The notes: generated from the sequence alone by a model not told the origin. DNA of 64,000 nucleotides from Candidatus Bathyarchaeota archaeon (GCA_026414485.1 JAOAIX010000001.1:184093-248092); one strand, 5' to 3'; shown: positions 35,018-43,804, counted from the stretch's first letter. Numbers and translations are program-made.

Positions 35018-35340
35018 TCAAGAAGAAGTATTTGTGTGTAAAAATAACTTTCTATCACGCACACCAGTAGTCGCTAACTTTTCATACCCTCTCGGCTCTG
35101 CTTCTGATTAAGCGGGATTTAGGCGATAAACAAAGTAAACAGGCGAAGAAAATATGGTACCCTTGGCAGAGCGGTATTTTGTGTTGCACTTAAATTATAG
35201 TTCATATTTTTCATCCGCTTTTTTTACCCACTTCTATTAATTGCCAATATCAAATATGGTAGAGGTAACTTGAAATCTGCCCAGACCTTCATGAAAACTC
35301 TTAAATTATACTAGACACAACAGAATCCAAGGTTTCACTC
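35018..35340. other. 323-base intergenic region with divergent promoters
   Basis: Contains the ftr TATA at its right end and presumably the PfkB promoter at its left. I saw no gene and no tRNA-like structure. Confidence 0.5.
35300..35311 (+). promoter_or_regulatory. TATA box of ftr
   Basis: CTTAAATTATAC lies 30-41 bases before the ATG, giving a leader of only a few bases. Confidence 0.55.
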
Positions 35341-36315
35341 ATGTCAAACAGCAATACTAAACTGGAAATCTTGGGCTACGATGACAAAGAAAAAGTTTTC
35401 ACTGTCAAAGCTCAGTCTGGTCAAACCGTCAAAATAGTTGACACCTTCGCCGAGATGTTTCCCTTGTGGGCTGGTAGAGTCCTCATAACTGCTCAAAATG
35501 AGAAATGGGCTCAAATTGCAGCAAGTCTAACCACAGGTTTCGCCACTAGTGTTATTGCTGCCTCTGCTGAAGCAGCTATTGAGCGTGCTGTTCCTGCTGA
35601 TCAAACGCCTGACAAGCGTCCTGGCGTGCTTATTCAGATTTATAACCGTGATCGCTTTGAACTCAAGCATCAACTTATGGAGCGTATTGGACAATGCACT
35701 ATGACTTGTCCCACTACAGCAGCTTTTAATGGTCTCCAAGGTAAACGCACTTTGAATGTTGGCAGTAGTCTTCGGTACTTTGGTGATGGCTTTCAAAAGA
35801 AAACTATGGTCGGGGGCAGAAAATGTTGGAAAATACCTGTTATGGAAGGTGTCTTTATCGTAGAAGATGGCTTTGGAGCTATGGAAGCAGTTGCAGGTGG
35901 CAATTTTATGATTTTCGCTGAAACTCAAGAAACTGGTCTCCAAGCTGCAGAAGCCGCTGCAGATGCGATACGTGCGAATGCACCCGATGTAATTATGCCT
36001 TTTCCAGGCGGAGTTTGCCGCGCCGGAAGTAAAGCAGGTTCACTTAAATACAAACTGAAAGCTTCAACTAATCACCCCTACTGTCCAACCCTGAAGACCC
36101 TTGTACCCGACAGCGTTGTTCCTGACGGCGTGAACAGCGTCTACGAAATCGTCATTAACGGTTTGACACTTGATGCTGTCAAGAACGCCATGAAGCAAGG
36201 TGTAACTGCTGCAGCCAACATGCCAGGTATAGTCAAGATTTCTTCAGGTAATTACGGCGGAAAACTTGGCCCGTTCAAAGCCTTTTTGAAAGACGCCATT
36301 GGCGCAACATCATAA
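35341..36315 (+). CDS. ftr: Formylmethanofuran--tetrahydromethanopterin formyltransferase
   Basis: 324 residues, strongly Ftr-like: VDTFAEMFPLWAGRVLITA, RIGQCTMTCPTTAAF, LRYFGDGFQ, WKIPVMEGVFIVEDGFG, VAGGNFMIFAE, GLQAAEAAADAI, VYEIVINGL and GNYGGKLG. It transfers the formyl group between methanofuran and tetrahydromethanopterin, a cytoplasmic step of methanogenesis, methane oxidation and the archaeal Wood-Ljungdahl branch. Compared with methanogen Ftr it carries ~28 extra N-terminal residues (LEILGYDDKEKVFTV). No methyl-CoM reductase is in the window. Confidence 0.94.
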   Translation: MSNSNTKLEILGYDDKEKVFTVKAQSGQTVKIVDTFAEMFPLWAGRVLITAQNEKWAQIAASLTTGFATSVIAASAEAAIERAVPADQTPDKRPGVLIQIYNRDRFELKHQLMERIGQCTMTCPTTAAFNGLQGKRTLNVGSSLRYFGDGFQKKTMVGGRKCWKIPVMEGVFIVEDGFGAMEAVAGGNFMIFAETQETGLQAAEAAADAIRANAPDVIMPFPGGVCRAGSKAGSLKYKLKASTNHPYCPTLKTLVPDSVVPDGVNSVYEIVINGLTLDAVKNAMKQGVTAAANMPGIVKISSGNYGGKLGPFKAFLKDAIGATS

Positions 36316-36399
36316 CTTATTCCCCTTTTATTCTACGGAACTTTTATCTGGTATAACATAACGTGATTTATCGTAATCCTCTGTATATCGTGAAAATAG

Positions 36400-37668
36400 T
36401 TGAGCGCTCCCAAAAAATCCTCCCTAGAACTCTTCAGGTTGAAAAAAACACTAGATATGCTAACTAAGAAAGAGGGTAGCCACACAGAACTTATTACCCT
36501 CTACATTCCTCCAGGCAAGCAAATTAGCGATGCTATAAACTTACTCCGAGATGAATACGGCACCGCAAGCAACATCAAGTCTAACGTCACCCGCAAAAAT
36601 GTCTTGGATGCTATAGTAAAAGTGCAGCAGAGACTCAAACTTTTCAAAGACCCTGGCGAAAATGGCATAGTAATTTTTGCAGGCGCCTTACCACAAGAAG
36701 GTGGGGGACCAGGCACTGAACGTATGGAAACCTACGTTATTGTTCCCCCTGAACCTATCAAGCTTTTTCTTTATCGATGCGACAACCGGTTTCATACAGA
36801 ACACTTACAGGAAATGTTGCGTGAAAAAGAAACCTACGGAATTCTCTTGGTGGATGCCTCAGATGCTACCATTGCTACGCTGCAAGGCAAACGACTAGAA
36901 ATTGTTCGCCAGATGTACTCTGGTGTTGCTGGTAAAACACGGGCAGGTGGTCAATCAGCTAGACGTTACGAACGGTTACGGGAGATGCAACTCAACGAGT
37001 ACTTCACGCGTGTAGGGCAGCATGCAAACGAGATTTTTTTGCCTATTGAGAATTTGAAAGGCATAATTCTTGCTGGTCCAGGACCTACAAAATATGACTT
37101 CCAGAAGGGCGACTACCTTAACTACCAGTTAAAGAACAAAATTTTGGATGTTGTGGACACAGCATATGTGGAAGAGCAAGGTATAAAGGAAGTAGTGGAC
37201 AAAGCGCCTGAAATCATGAAGAAGGTGCGTTACATTGAGGAGAAACAGATCATGCAAAAGTTTCTCTATGAAGTGGGACATGACACAGGTTTCATAACTT
37301 ATGGTGAAGCTGAGGTAAGACAGGCATTGCAGGCTGGAGCAGTTCGTGTTTTGTTACTATCCGAAAGCTTAGATACTCAGCGCGTAACTGTGAAGTGTAG
37401 TGCCTGCGGCTATTCTGAGCAGGAAACAGTGAAAGCTCAAAACATGGTTACCTTTGAGCAGAATTTGGCTGGTAAACCTTGCCCTAAATGTCAAGCCCCC
37501 TCTTTAGCTGTAGCTGAAAAAATGGATATTGTTGACGATTTAGCACAGTTGGCTGAGTACTCAAGCACTGAGGTTGAAGTGATTTCCACTGAGACTGAAG
37601 AAGGGCAAATGTTAAAGAATGCGTTTGGTGGAATAGCCGCAATGTTGCGGTTTAAAATGCAAACCTAG
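36400..37668 (+). CDS. prf1: Peptide chain release factor subunit 1 (aRF1)
   Basis: 422-residue class I release factor. Domain 1 has NIKS at 58-61 and the YRCDNRF motif (125-131) used in stop-codon reading. GGQ at 183-185 (RAGGQSARRYERL) triggers peptidyl-tRNA hydrolysis. Domain 3 has a zinc-ribbon-like insertion with Cys in KCSACGY and CPKCQ. It recognises all three stops. Start is TTG at 36400. Confidence 0.97.
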   Translation: MSAPKKSSLELFRLKKTLDMLTKKEGSHTELITLYIPPGKQISDAINLLRDEYGTASNIKSNVTRKNVLDAIVKVQQRLKLFKDPGENGIVIFAGALPQEGGGPGTERMETYVIVPPEPIKLFLYRCDNRFHTEHLQEMLREKETYGILLVDASDATIATLQGKRLEIVRQMYSGVAGKTRAGGQSARRYERLREMQLNEYFTRVGQHANEIFLPIENLKGIILAGPGPTKYDFQKGDYLNYQLKNKILDVVDTAYVEEQGIKEVVDKAPEIMKKVRYIEEKQIMQKFLYEVGHDTGFITYGEAEVRQALQAGAVRVLLLSESLDTQRVTVKCSACGYSEQETVKAQNMVTFEQNLAGKPCPKCQAPSLAVAEKMDIVDDLAQLAEYSSTEVEVISTETEEGQMLKNAFGGIAAMLRFKMQT

Positions 37669-37709
37669 AAGCGAGCTTTTGTTTTGCATCTTTTTGCTCT
37701 ATAATACTC

Positions 37710-38003
37710 TCAATGTTTAGAAGATAACTGTCTTGCTTTCTGTAACCTTCGTATCTGGATGAACAATATAATTAAACCTTGAGTAAGGCTCAGTGAGTTA
37801 GCAATTATAATCGGCAAATCAATAAGAAATAAACCATAAATCAACCACAAGAATATGCCTATACAAAAAAGCACCGAGTAAACTACCAACGAACTGTCGC
37901 TTGCCGGTCGGTGTTGACTTTTCCAAGACTTTAGTAACTGGGGTAAAAGTGAAACTGTAGTGAATGTAGCCGCAACTAACCCAATCAAAGTTGTTGTTTC
38001 CAT
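37710..38003 (-). CDS. SemiSWEET/PQ-loop small membrane transporter
   Basis: 97 residues from the ATG at 38003, preceded by GGAAGAGGCAG. A longer frame from 38042 adds 13 charged residues. Three hydrophobic helices are visible, with the PQ motif in LLPQLLKSWKSQ at the end of helix 1 and NSLSLTQG in helix 3, the half-transporter layout of SemiSWEET, which dimerises to move sugars. Substrate unknown. Confidence 0.82.
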   Translation of the reverse strand: METTTLIGLVAATFTTVSLLPQLLKSWKSQHRPASDSSLVVYSVLFCIGIFLWLIYGLFLIDLPIIIANSLSLTQGLIILFIQIRRLQKARQLSSKH

Positions 38004-38125
38004 TTCAAACTGCCTCTTCCGCTGTTTGTTGGCGCACAACAATTTTAGATTTATGCCTATTTAAGCCCAAGTGAGCTTTCTATACAAGGTAACTTATGGA
38101 GTTTGCAAAAGTCCTAAGAAGGAAG

Positions 38126-38139
38126 GTTTAAATAAATAC
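38126..38139 (+). promoter_or_regulatory. TATA box of the ribosomal/RNA polymerase operon
   Basis: GTTTAAATAAATAC after a purine-rich AAGGAAG, which could be the BRE. Transcription start is expected around 38158, about 30 bases before S13. Confidence 0.6.
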
Positions 38140-38186
38140 TGACTCATTTCGTATATGCTTCAAGCTTTAAACGGAAGAAAAATATA

Positions 38187-38678
38187 ATGTCAGCGCAGGA
38201 ATTTCGTCATATAGTCCGTATCTTGGGTTCAGACTCAGCAGGTACTCTGAAGGTTTCTTACGCTATATCTGAAATTAAAGGCGTCAGCCTAAGTCTTGCC
38301 AACGCCATACTCAAAAAGGCAGGTGTTAACCCTGATATGAGAGCAGGCTTTTTAACTGAAGCTGACATCCAAAAAATAGAAGATATAATAACGGACCCTG
38401 CAAAATACAATTTGCCGGCGTGGCTTTTTAACCGTCGGAAAGATTTGGAAACAGGGAAAGATTTGCACTTGATAACTGCTGATCTCGTGTTGAGAACAAA
38501 AACGGATATTGATCAAGCCAAAGAAATTAGGTCTTGGCGTGGGTACCGTCACGCTTATGGTCTGAAAGTACGTGGGCAAAGAACTAAAACTACCGGGCGC
38601 GCAGGTAAAGCTCTGGGCGTGAAGAAGAAGGCTGTGCAAGCGAAGCCAGGTGCGCCAGCTGCCGAAGGAGGCAAATAA
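38187..38678 (+). CDS. rps13: 30S ribosomal protein S13 (uS13)
   Basis: 163 residues with EFRHIVRILGSD, KGVSLSLANAIL (helix-two-turns-helix) and RSWRGYRHAYGLKVRGQRT near the C-terminus, diagnostic for uS13 of the 30S head. Ala/Lys-rich tail. First gene of the operon, 2 bases from S4. Confidence 0.97.
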   Translation: MSAQEFRHIVRILGSDSAGTLKVSYAISEIKGVSLSLANAILKKAGVNPDMRAGFLTEADIQKIEDIITDPAKYNLPAWLFNRRKDLETGKDLHLITADLVLRTKTDIDQAKEIRSWRGYRHAYGLKVRGQRTKTTGRAGKALGVKKKAVQAKPGAPAAEGGK

Positions 38679-38680
38679 AT

Positions 38681-39259
38681 ATGGGTGACCCGAAAAGACA
38701 AAGGAGGAAATTTGATACTCCCCGCTTCCCGTGGCGAAGGGATGTTCTACAAGAAGAATTGAAGCTTCTTGGGACTTTCGGCCTAAGAAATAAACATGAA
38801 CTTTGGCGCCATGAAACAACCCTTTCAAAATTCAGAAGCATCGCCCGTTCCCTTATAGGCAAAACACCTGAGGAACGTATGAAAATGGAAAATGAACTTC
38901 TCACAAAGCTCAAAAAAATCGGCGTTCTGCAGGAAACAGCTGTTCTAGATGACGTTTTAGACTTATCTATTGAAGACATCCTTGAACGGCGACTACAGAC
39001 AATAGTTTTCCGCAAGAACCTTACAAAGACCATACATCAAGCAAGACAACTTATCACTCACGGTCACATCACTATAGGCGACCGCAGAGTAACAGTGCCT
39101 GGTTACATTGTTTCACGCGAAGAAGAAAAACTAGTTAACTATTCTCCGCAAAGTAAACTGAACAACGCGGCACACCCAACACGGGTAGCCATGACTGTTG
39201 TGGCTAAACCGCGAGAGTTTACCCAATCCAGAGACCGAAGAAGAGGCGGTAGACCTTGA
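38681..39259 (+). CDS. rps4: 30S ribosomal protein S4 (uS4)
   Basis: 192 residues. [17 protein letters not shown] at the N-terminus is the archaeal/eukaryal form. The S4 RNA-binding domain is [18 protein letters not shown] followed by [12 protein letters not shown] primary 16S rRNA-binding protein. Its stop overlaps the S11 start as TTGA. Confidence 0.97.
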   Translation: MGDPKRQRRKFDTPRFPWRRDVLQEELKLLGTFGLRNKHELWRHETTLSKFRSIARSLIGKTPEERMKMENELLTKLKKIGVLQETAVLDDVLDLSIEDILERRLQTIVFRKNLTKTIHQARQLITHGHITIGDRRVTVPGYIVSREEEKLVNYSPQSKLNNAAHPTRVAMTVVAKPREFTQSRDRRRGGRP

Positions 39260-39660
39260 GTAGCAACACCAAACGAAACGAAAAATGGGGAGTCGTCCAC
39301 ATCTACAGTTCCTATAATAACACATTAATTCACATTACTGACATATCAGGTGCTGAAACTATCGCCCGTACAAGCGGGGGAATGTATGTCAAAGCTGACC
39401 GCATGGAATCATCACCATATGCAGCAATGCGAGCAGCTACAGGCGCCGCTGAAATAGCTCGTGATAAAGGTATCACTGCAATTCACATTAAAGTTCGTGC
39501 GCCCGGCGGTTCCGGTCCGAGAACACCAGGTCCAGGCGCCCAAGCTGCCATCAGAGCGCTTGCTCGCTTCGGTTTTAAAATTGAGCGCATAGAAGAAGTT
39601 ACGCCAATTCCACACGATGGTACACGACGACCCGGTGGCAGAAGAGGCAGACGCGTCTAA
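39256..39660 (+). CDS. rps11: 30S ribosomal protein S11 (uS11)
   Basis: 134 residues. [48 protein letters not shown] and the C-terminal [17 protein letters not shown] basic tail are standard uS11 features of the 30S platform. Start is TTG at 39256 in a TTGA overlap with S4. Confidence 0.97.
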   Translation: MSSNTKRNEKWGVVHIYSSYNNTLIHITDISGAETIARTSGGMYVKADRMESSPYAAMRAATGAAEIARDKGITAIHIKVRAPGGSGPRTPGPGAQAAIRALARFGFKIERIEEVTPIPHDGTRRPGGRRGRRV

Positions 39661-39759
39661 TCGCTGTGCTTACCCTTTATTTAACAGAAAAATTGAAATA
39701 ATGCCCTAATGTATTGAACGCACAGCTTTATCATAGTCACTTGTGGAGTGTTCAAATAA

Positions 39760-40575
39760 GTGAAAATAGAAGTCCTGCAAAAAGACGAGACAAACCTCAG
39801 GGTAGTTGTAAAAGACGCCGACGTCTCTTTAATGAATGCCCTGCGTAGGATAGCCCTTGCTGAAGTGCCCAGCATGGCCATCGAGGAAGTGGTGATGATT
39901 GAAAACTCGTCAATTTTGCAGGATGAAATGATTGCTCACAGGTTAGGTCTTATTCCATTAAAAACAAAATTGGATGACTACAACCTTCCAGAAGAATGCG
40001 AATGCCAAAGCGAATTTGGGTGCCCACAGTGCCGCGTTACTTTAACCTTAAACGCTGAAGCAAACGAAGGAACAAGAACTGTTTACTCTGGCGAATTGGT
40101 CTCAGAAAATCCTGATATAGTTCCAGTCAGCGAGAGAGTACCTATTATAAAGCTCTCAAAAGGGCAGAAACTGAAACTCGAAGCATATGCTAGACTCGGA
40201 AAAGGCAAGGTTCACGCGAAGTGGCAACCAGTGAGTGTGTGTGCATACAAGTATTACCCAAAAATTGAACCTCCCACTAAGGGATGCGAAAACTGTGCCA
40301 AATGCGTCGACATATGCCCAAAAAAAGTACTTGTCTTAAAAGGCGACAAAATTGAGGTTCGTGATCTGTTGGCATGCACTCTTTGTATGGACTGCGTAGA
40401 AACTTGCCCACAAAAAGAAAAAGGTGTAAAAGTCGAGTGGGAAAAGAACACTTTCATAATGAGCATGGAATCAAACGGTGGTCTTCCTCCAGGAAAAATC
40501 TTGCAGGAAGCAACAAAAATTCTTGATAAACAACTAAAAGAGTTTGAAAAACAGCTGAAGGTTGCTGAAAAATGA
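39760..40575 (+). CDS. rpoD: DNA-directed RNA polymerase subunit D (Rpo3) with ferredoxin-like domain
   Basis: 271 residues. The alpha-like domain has LMNALRRIALAEVPSMAIEEV and AHRLGLIPLKT for dimerisation with subunit L. A ferredoxin-like domain at ~175-220 retains two complete CxxCxxCxxxCP motifs (CENCAKCVDICP and CTLCMDCVETCP), so two [4Fe-4S] clusters are possible. Many archaea keep one or none. A zinc-like CECQSEFGCPQC segment precedes it. Start GTG, with a weak ribosome site. A CCCTTTATTTAAC element at 39673 may give the gene its own promoter. Confidence 0.96.
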   Translation: MKIEVLQKDETNLRVVVKDADVSLMNALRRIALAEVPSMAIEEVVMIENSSILQDEMIAHRLGLIPLKTKLDDYNLPEECECQSEFGCPQCRVTLTLNAEANEGTRTVYSGELVSENPDIVPVSERVPIIKLSKGQKLKLEAYARLGKGKVHAKWQPVSVCAYKYYPKIEPPTKGCENCAKCVDICPKKVLVLKGDKIEVRDLLACTLCMDCVETCPQKEKGVKVEWEKNTFIMSMESNGGLPPGKILQEATKILDKQLKEFEKQLKVAEK

Positions 40576-40934
40576 GAGAAACAAAATCCACAAACCCTGA
40601 AATAGTGCAACTTATCAAATACCTGAAAAAACAAAGTCGAGAAAAGAGCGCTGAAATCTGGCTGCGTGTAGCAGAATATCTGGCTAAGCCCAGTAGACAA
40701 CGTGTAGCCGTGAACCTGAGCAAGATAAACAGGTATACTGACAGAAACTCCACCGTCGTTGTGCCTGGCAAAGTTTTAGCTGCAGGCACTCTAGATCATG
40801 AGGTAACAATAGCAGCTTTTTCAATTTCTGAAAAAGCAAAAGAAAAGTTGTCAGCCGCGAAGGCAAAATACCTCACAATTAATGAACTCGTAGAGCAAAA
40901 TCCACAAGGTTCAAATGTGAAAATAATCGGGTGA
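40572..40934 (+). CDS. rpl18e: 50S ribosomal protein L18e (eL18)
   Basis: 120 residues: TKSTNPEIVQLIKYLKKQS, VNLSKINRYT, VVPGKVLAAGTLDHEVTIAA, typical eL18 of archaea and eukaryotes. Start overlaps the rpoD stop as ATGA. Confidence 0.96.
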   Translation: MRETKSTNPEIVQLIKYLKKQSREKSAEIWLRVAEYLAKPSRQRVAVNLSKINRYTDRNSTVVVPGKVLAAGTLDHEVTIAAFSISEKAKEKLSAAKAKYLTINELVEQNPQGSNVKIIG

Positions 40935-41377
40935 AAAAAATGCAAACAACAAAAGCTATCGCCGTTATAAACGCTGAAGGACTCATACTTGGTAGAATGT
41001 GTAGCAAAATTGCTAAGCGTCTTCTAAACGGCGAGGAAATAATTATAGTTAACGCAGAAAAAGCTGTACTTACAGGAAAGAAAAAAAGCAAAGTAGCTGA
41101 AGCAAAAGAGTTCCTTGAAGTTGGCGCCCCTGAAAGAGGTCCCTTTCACTCACGTCGACCTGATCGCATAGTCCGAAAAACTGTTCGGGGCATGGTGCCG
41201 TGGAAGCAGCCAAAGGGTAAACTTGCCTACAAACGGCTAAAAGTTTTCATGGGCGTCCCAAAAGAGTTTAAAGACGTAGAAATGGAGACTATTGAGCAGG
41301 CAAAAGCAAAGCTTGCCGGTTCACACTTCACGCTTGAAGAATTAGCCGTCGAAGTAGGCTGGAATAAGGGTGCATAG
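40931..41377 (+). CDS. rpl13: 50S ribosomal protein L13 (uL13)
   Basis: 148 residues with INAEGLILGRMCSKIAKRLL, GPFHSRRPDRIVRKTVRGM and KPKGKLAYKRLKVFMG-like core, all uL13. Start may be GTG 40931 or ATG 40940. The latter has GGGTGA 6 bases upstream. Confidence 0.96.
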   Translation: MKKMQTTKAIAVINAEGLILGRMCSKIAKRLLNGEEIIIVNAEKAVLTGKKKSKVAEAKEFLEVGAPERGPFHSRRPDRIVRKTVRGMVPWKQPKGKLAYKRLKVFMGVPKEFKDVEMETIEQAKAKLAGSHFTLEELAVEVGWNKGA

Positions 41378-41379
41378 TT

Positions 41380-41790
41380 ATGCCAGGTAAAAAAGTACTT
41401 GTTGTTAGTGGTAAACGCAAAACTGCCACAGCACGTGCTGTTGTTAAGCAAGGCGTAGGCAAAGTGCGTATAAACAAAATCCCAGTGGAAATAGTTGAGC
41501 CAGACATTGCGCGAGAAAAAATTATGGAGCCTCTTCTCCAAGCAGGCGAAGCTACATGGAAACAACTTGACATGGACATTAAAACACAAGGCGGCGGTTA
41601 CATGGGTCAAGCAGAAGCTGCACGCACTGCTATAGCTAATGCTTTACTAAAATGGACCAAAAGCACGCATCTCCGTACAGTGTTTATGGAATACGATCGA
41701 ACCATGGTTGCAGGTGATGCACGTAGCAAAGAACCAAAGAAGTTCGGCGGACCAGGCGCAAGAACCAAAGAGCAAAAAAGCTACAGGTAG
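41380..41790 (+). CDS. rps9: 30S ribosomal protein S9 (uS9)
   Basis: 136 residues with [37 protein letters not shown] and the C-terminal [17 protein letters not shown] whose last Arg reaches the P-site tRNA. Two bases after L13. Confidence 0.97.
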   Translation: MPGKKVLVVSGKRKTATARAVVKQGVGKVRINKIPVEIVEPDIAREKIMEPLLQAGEATWKQLDMDIKTQGGGYMGQAEAARTAIANALLKWTKSTHLRTVFMEYDRTMVAGDARSKEPKKFGGPGARTKEQKSYR

Positions 41791-41804
41791 AGGCAAAAAC
41801 ACAC

Positions 41805-42035
41805 ATGATAATCCCTGTAAGATGCTTCACATGCGGCAAACTCATCGGCGACCATTGGGAAGAATTTGCTCGGCGAGTAAAAACTGGTGAAAACGCCAAA
41901 GACGTACTTGATACTCTAGGCATCAAACGCTACTGCTGCCGACGTATGCTCCTCTCAAATGTAGAGATCATAGATGAAATTCTGCGCTTCTACGAGGAAG
42001 CTGAAAAACGCAGAGAAGCCAGAAGTTTTGCATAG
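41805..42035 (+). CDS. rpoN: DNA-directed RNA polymerase subunit N (Rpo10)
   Basis: 76 residues. [20 protein letters not shown] and [11 protein letters not shown] give the Zn ligands C7, C10, C44 and C45 of Rpb10-like subunits. Slightly longer at the C-terminus than most ([14 protein letters not shown]). Last gene recognised in the operon. RpoK and S2, which often follow, are absent. Confidence 0.97.
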   Translation: MIIPVRCFTCGKLIGDHWEEFARRVKTGENAKDVLDTLGIKRYCCRRMLLSNVEIIDEILRFYEEAEKRREARSFA

Positions 42036-42154
42036 CTCAAGCCCTGCCTGTTGTATCCAAAATATATCCTCTTCGAAATAATTGCCTAAAAATTCTGCGT
42101 GGCACCGTTTTCTAAGACAACTTTTTTATAACTCTAAACGTAGCTACTTCTACG

Positions 42155-42190
42155 CAGGAGACTCAGAACTGTTAAGGGTGGTGTCTCCTG
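42155..42190. promoter_or_regulatory. 8-bp inverted repeat upstream of the winged-helix gene
   Basis: CAGGAGAC at 42155-42162 and GTCTCCTG at 42183-42190, perfect over 8 bp with 20 bases between. A TATA-like CTTTTTTATAAC at 42121-42132 would start transcription just at the repeat. It could be an operator for the downstream winged-helix protein or a 5' leader hairpin. A smaller CGTAG/CTACG hairpin immediately precedes it. Confidence 0.45.
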
Positions 42191-42220
42191 ATATGTATCA
42201 TCAATCGTAATATAGGTTAA

Positions 42221-42610
42221 ATGCCTTGGATTATAGTGAGTGTTAGAAATTTAAACATGTGTGAGTTGATGAGCGAGATGAAGAAAAGTGGAGACGAGGA
42301 GAAGGTAAAACAGATTTTGACAAATCCAAAACTTTCTGCTATAAAAGCAATGCTTGAAAAAGACCATGCTATCGACTGCCTTTTACTGCTATACATTAAC
42401 CGCGGTAAATGGAAAGAAGCCAAAGAGTTCATGCGAGAAAACAATTTAACCTTAAGCGACGGTACTTTCCGAGCCCGCATGATTGAGATCGAATCTTTGG
42501 GTTTGGCAAAAAGTGAACGTATTGACCCGCTCAAAAAATATTATATGCAAACAGAACTCGGCGCAAAAATCGCCAAACTCCTTTTGTCTTTCTTTGAAGA
42601 ACTTGAGTAG
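42221..42610 (+). CDS. Winged-helix DNA-binding-like protein
   Basis: Up to 129 residues. Starts at 42257 or 42269 are also possible because the first residues (MPWIIVSVRNLN) are weakly supported. Helical N-terminus, then a pattern like a winged helix (LLLLYINRGKWKEAKEFM, SDGTFRARMIEIESLGLAKSE, YYMQTELGAKIAKLL). Likely a transcriptional regulator of the MarR/ArsR general type. Family not identified. The inverted repeat just upstream suggests autoregulation. Confidence 0.65.
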   Translation: MPWIIVSVRNLNMCELMSEMKKSGDEEKVKQILTNPKLSAIKAMLEKDHAIDCLLLLYINRGKWKEAKEFMRENNLTLSDGTFRARMIEIESLGLAKSERIDPLKKYYMQTELGAKIAKLLLSFFEELE

Positions 42611-42742
42611 CTATTTTATGCCCCCTCTCTGAGAGGTTCTATTTTTTCTTTTAACTATTTGTAGGTGAACACGTAAATTTTTCTTTTGCTTGTTGGTGTA
42701 GTTATGTTCAACATTTAGTCAGTAGTGTGTCGTAAGTAACAA

Positions 42743-42753
42743 GATTTAAATTG
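42743..42753 (+). promoter_or_regulatory. TATA box of the pilin gene
   Basis: GATTTAAATTG, 48 bases before the ATG at 42801. A strong ribosome site AAAGGAGGT follows at 42784-42792. Confidence 0.5.
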
Positions 42754-42800
42754 GTTTGTTTTTCTACGTAATACCAATTAAAAAAGGAGGTTTAACGTGT

Positions 42801-43265
42801 ATGAACACAAATTTGAAATATATCCAGAAAAACATGCGGGCCTTAAGTCCAGTCGTTGCCTCGATTATTCTGATCGCGGTGACTGTTGCTGTAAGCGTTG
42901 CGGTTGCGGCTTGGATGGGTGGGATGACTATTGGTTTCATGGGTACATCTTCGGCTACAATAACAAATGTTCAGTTCACCGACGATGGTGGTGGAAATCG
43001 CATAATTATAATGGAATTAAAAAACACCGGTACGAAAACCATTACAATTGCTGCAGTGAAAGTTAACAACCAAGCGGTAGCTGCTAGTGATTTCCGTCCC
43101 GCCAGTGGTAACACGACGCTGTCGATGGCCGCTGGAGATACACTAACAATGAACATAACCGGTACGCTAGCGTCTTGGGTTAATGGCAACACGTACAAGA
43201 TTGACCTTTATGATGGTAGCAATCAGGTTGTAGGGTCTACGCAGCAGAATGCCCCCGGCGCATAA
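42801..43265 (+). CDS. Archaeal type IV pilin-like protein
   Basis: 154 residues from the ATG at 42801, chosen because AAAGGAGGT lies 8 bases upstream. A frame open to 42756 adds 15 residues. After a short positive N-terminus comes RALSPVVASIILIAVTVAV, the class III signal and hydrophobic helix of the archaeal pilin N-terminal family, presumably cleaved by a PibD/EppA peptidase. A beta-rich, Asn/Thr-rich body follows (GSNQVVGSTQQNAPGA end), with several Asn-X-Thr sites. It starts a locus with coiled-coil and roadblock-like genes. Confidence 0.88.
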   Translation: MNTNLKYIQKNMRALSPVVASIILIAVTVAVSVAVAAWMGGMTIGFMGTSSATITNVQFTDDGGGNRIIIMELKNTGTKTITIAAVKVNNQAVAASDFRPASGNTTLSMAAGDTLTMNITGTLASWVNGNTYKIDLYDGSNQVVGSTQQNAPGA

Positions 43266-43298
43266 TTTTCCCTTTTCTTAATTTGGAAAGTGAAACTT

Positions 43299-43342
43299 GG
43301 AGGGTATGGGTGAAATTTGCTTTTTCACCGCTACTTCCCTCC
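43299..43342 (+). other. Hairpin between pilin and coiled-coil genes
   Basis: Nested inverted repeats: outer GGAGGG/CCCTCC and inner GGTGAAA (43309-43315)/TTTCACC (43323-43329) with a 7-base loop. Imperfect direct copies of TTGGRAAGTGAAA flank it, near 43284 and 43362. It could be an attenuator or mRNA 3' end stabiliser lowering expression of downstream genes relative to the pilin. Confidence 0.5.
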
Positions 43343-43378
43343 TTTCTATGTACCCTCTCTCTTGGGAAGTGAAAAACA

Positions 43379-43804
43379 GTGGTGGTTCAACTAAAAGAAT
43401 ACGATTCCGCTGAAGAACTAGCTGAAAATCTCGACAAGCAGATCGGCGACGCCAAAAGTATCTTGGGTGAGTATTTGCGTCGTCTAGACGAAATCCGCGC
43501 GTTAGCTGAAAAATCTAAAAAAATCCGTGAGGTTGTCCTCAAACTTGCAGGCAAAAAAGTCACAACTGACACGTTAGGCGAGATTAGTGTGGGTACTCTC
43601 AATATTATCCCTGACGCTAATCCTTTTCACGAGTTAACTGCAATTGAACAGGTTGTACGCAGTTTCCAAGAGCGGTTGCTGGTTTTACAGAAAGCACGTG
43701 AAGCCCTCAAGTGGCTTGACCAACTTGGGGATACTGAAGGTCTACGTTACCTCGTTGTGGAGGACGATGGTGTTCCCGAGAGGATACTCTTCAAAATCTA
43801 TTAA
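43379..43804 (+). CDS. Coiled-coil protein in pilin-roadblock locus
   Basis: 141 residues, start GTG 43379 or 43382. N-terminal two thirds are heptad-like helices (EELAENLDKQIGDAKSILGEYL, RALAEKSKKIREVVLKLAG, EQVVRSFQERLLVLQKAREAL). A short C-terminal segment, RYLVVEDDGVPERILFKIY, looks like a strand. No known domain. Its 3' end overlaps the next gene by 38 bases, so the two products are probably coupled and may interact. Confidence 0.75.
   Translation: MVVQLKEYDSAEELAENLDKQIGDAKSILGEYLRRLDEIRALAEKSKKIREVVLKLAGKKVTTDTLGEISVGTLNIIPDANPFHELTAIEQVVRSFQERLLVLQKAREALKWLDQLGDTEGLRYLVVEDDGVPERILFKIY

Noticed and set aside
43644..43766. Extension of the roadblock-like protein back to 43644
   Set aside because: It overlaps the coiled-coil gene in another frame for 161 bases. 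The ATG at 43767 has GGAGG directly upstream.
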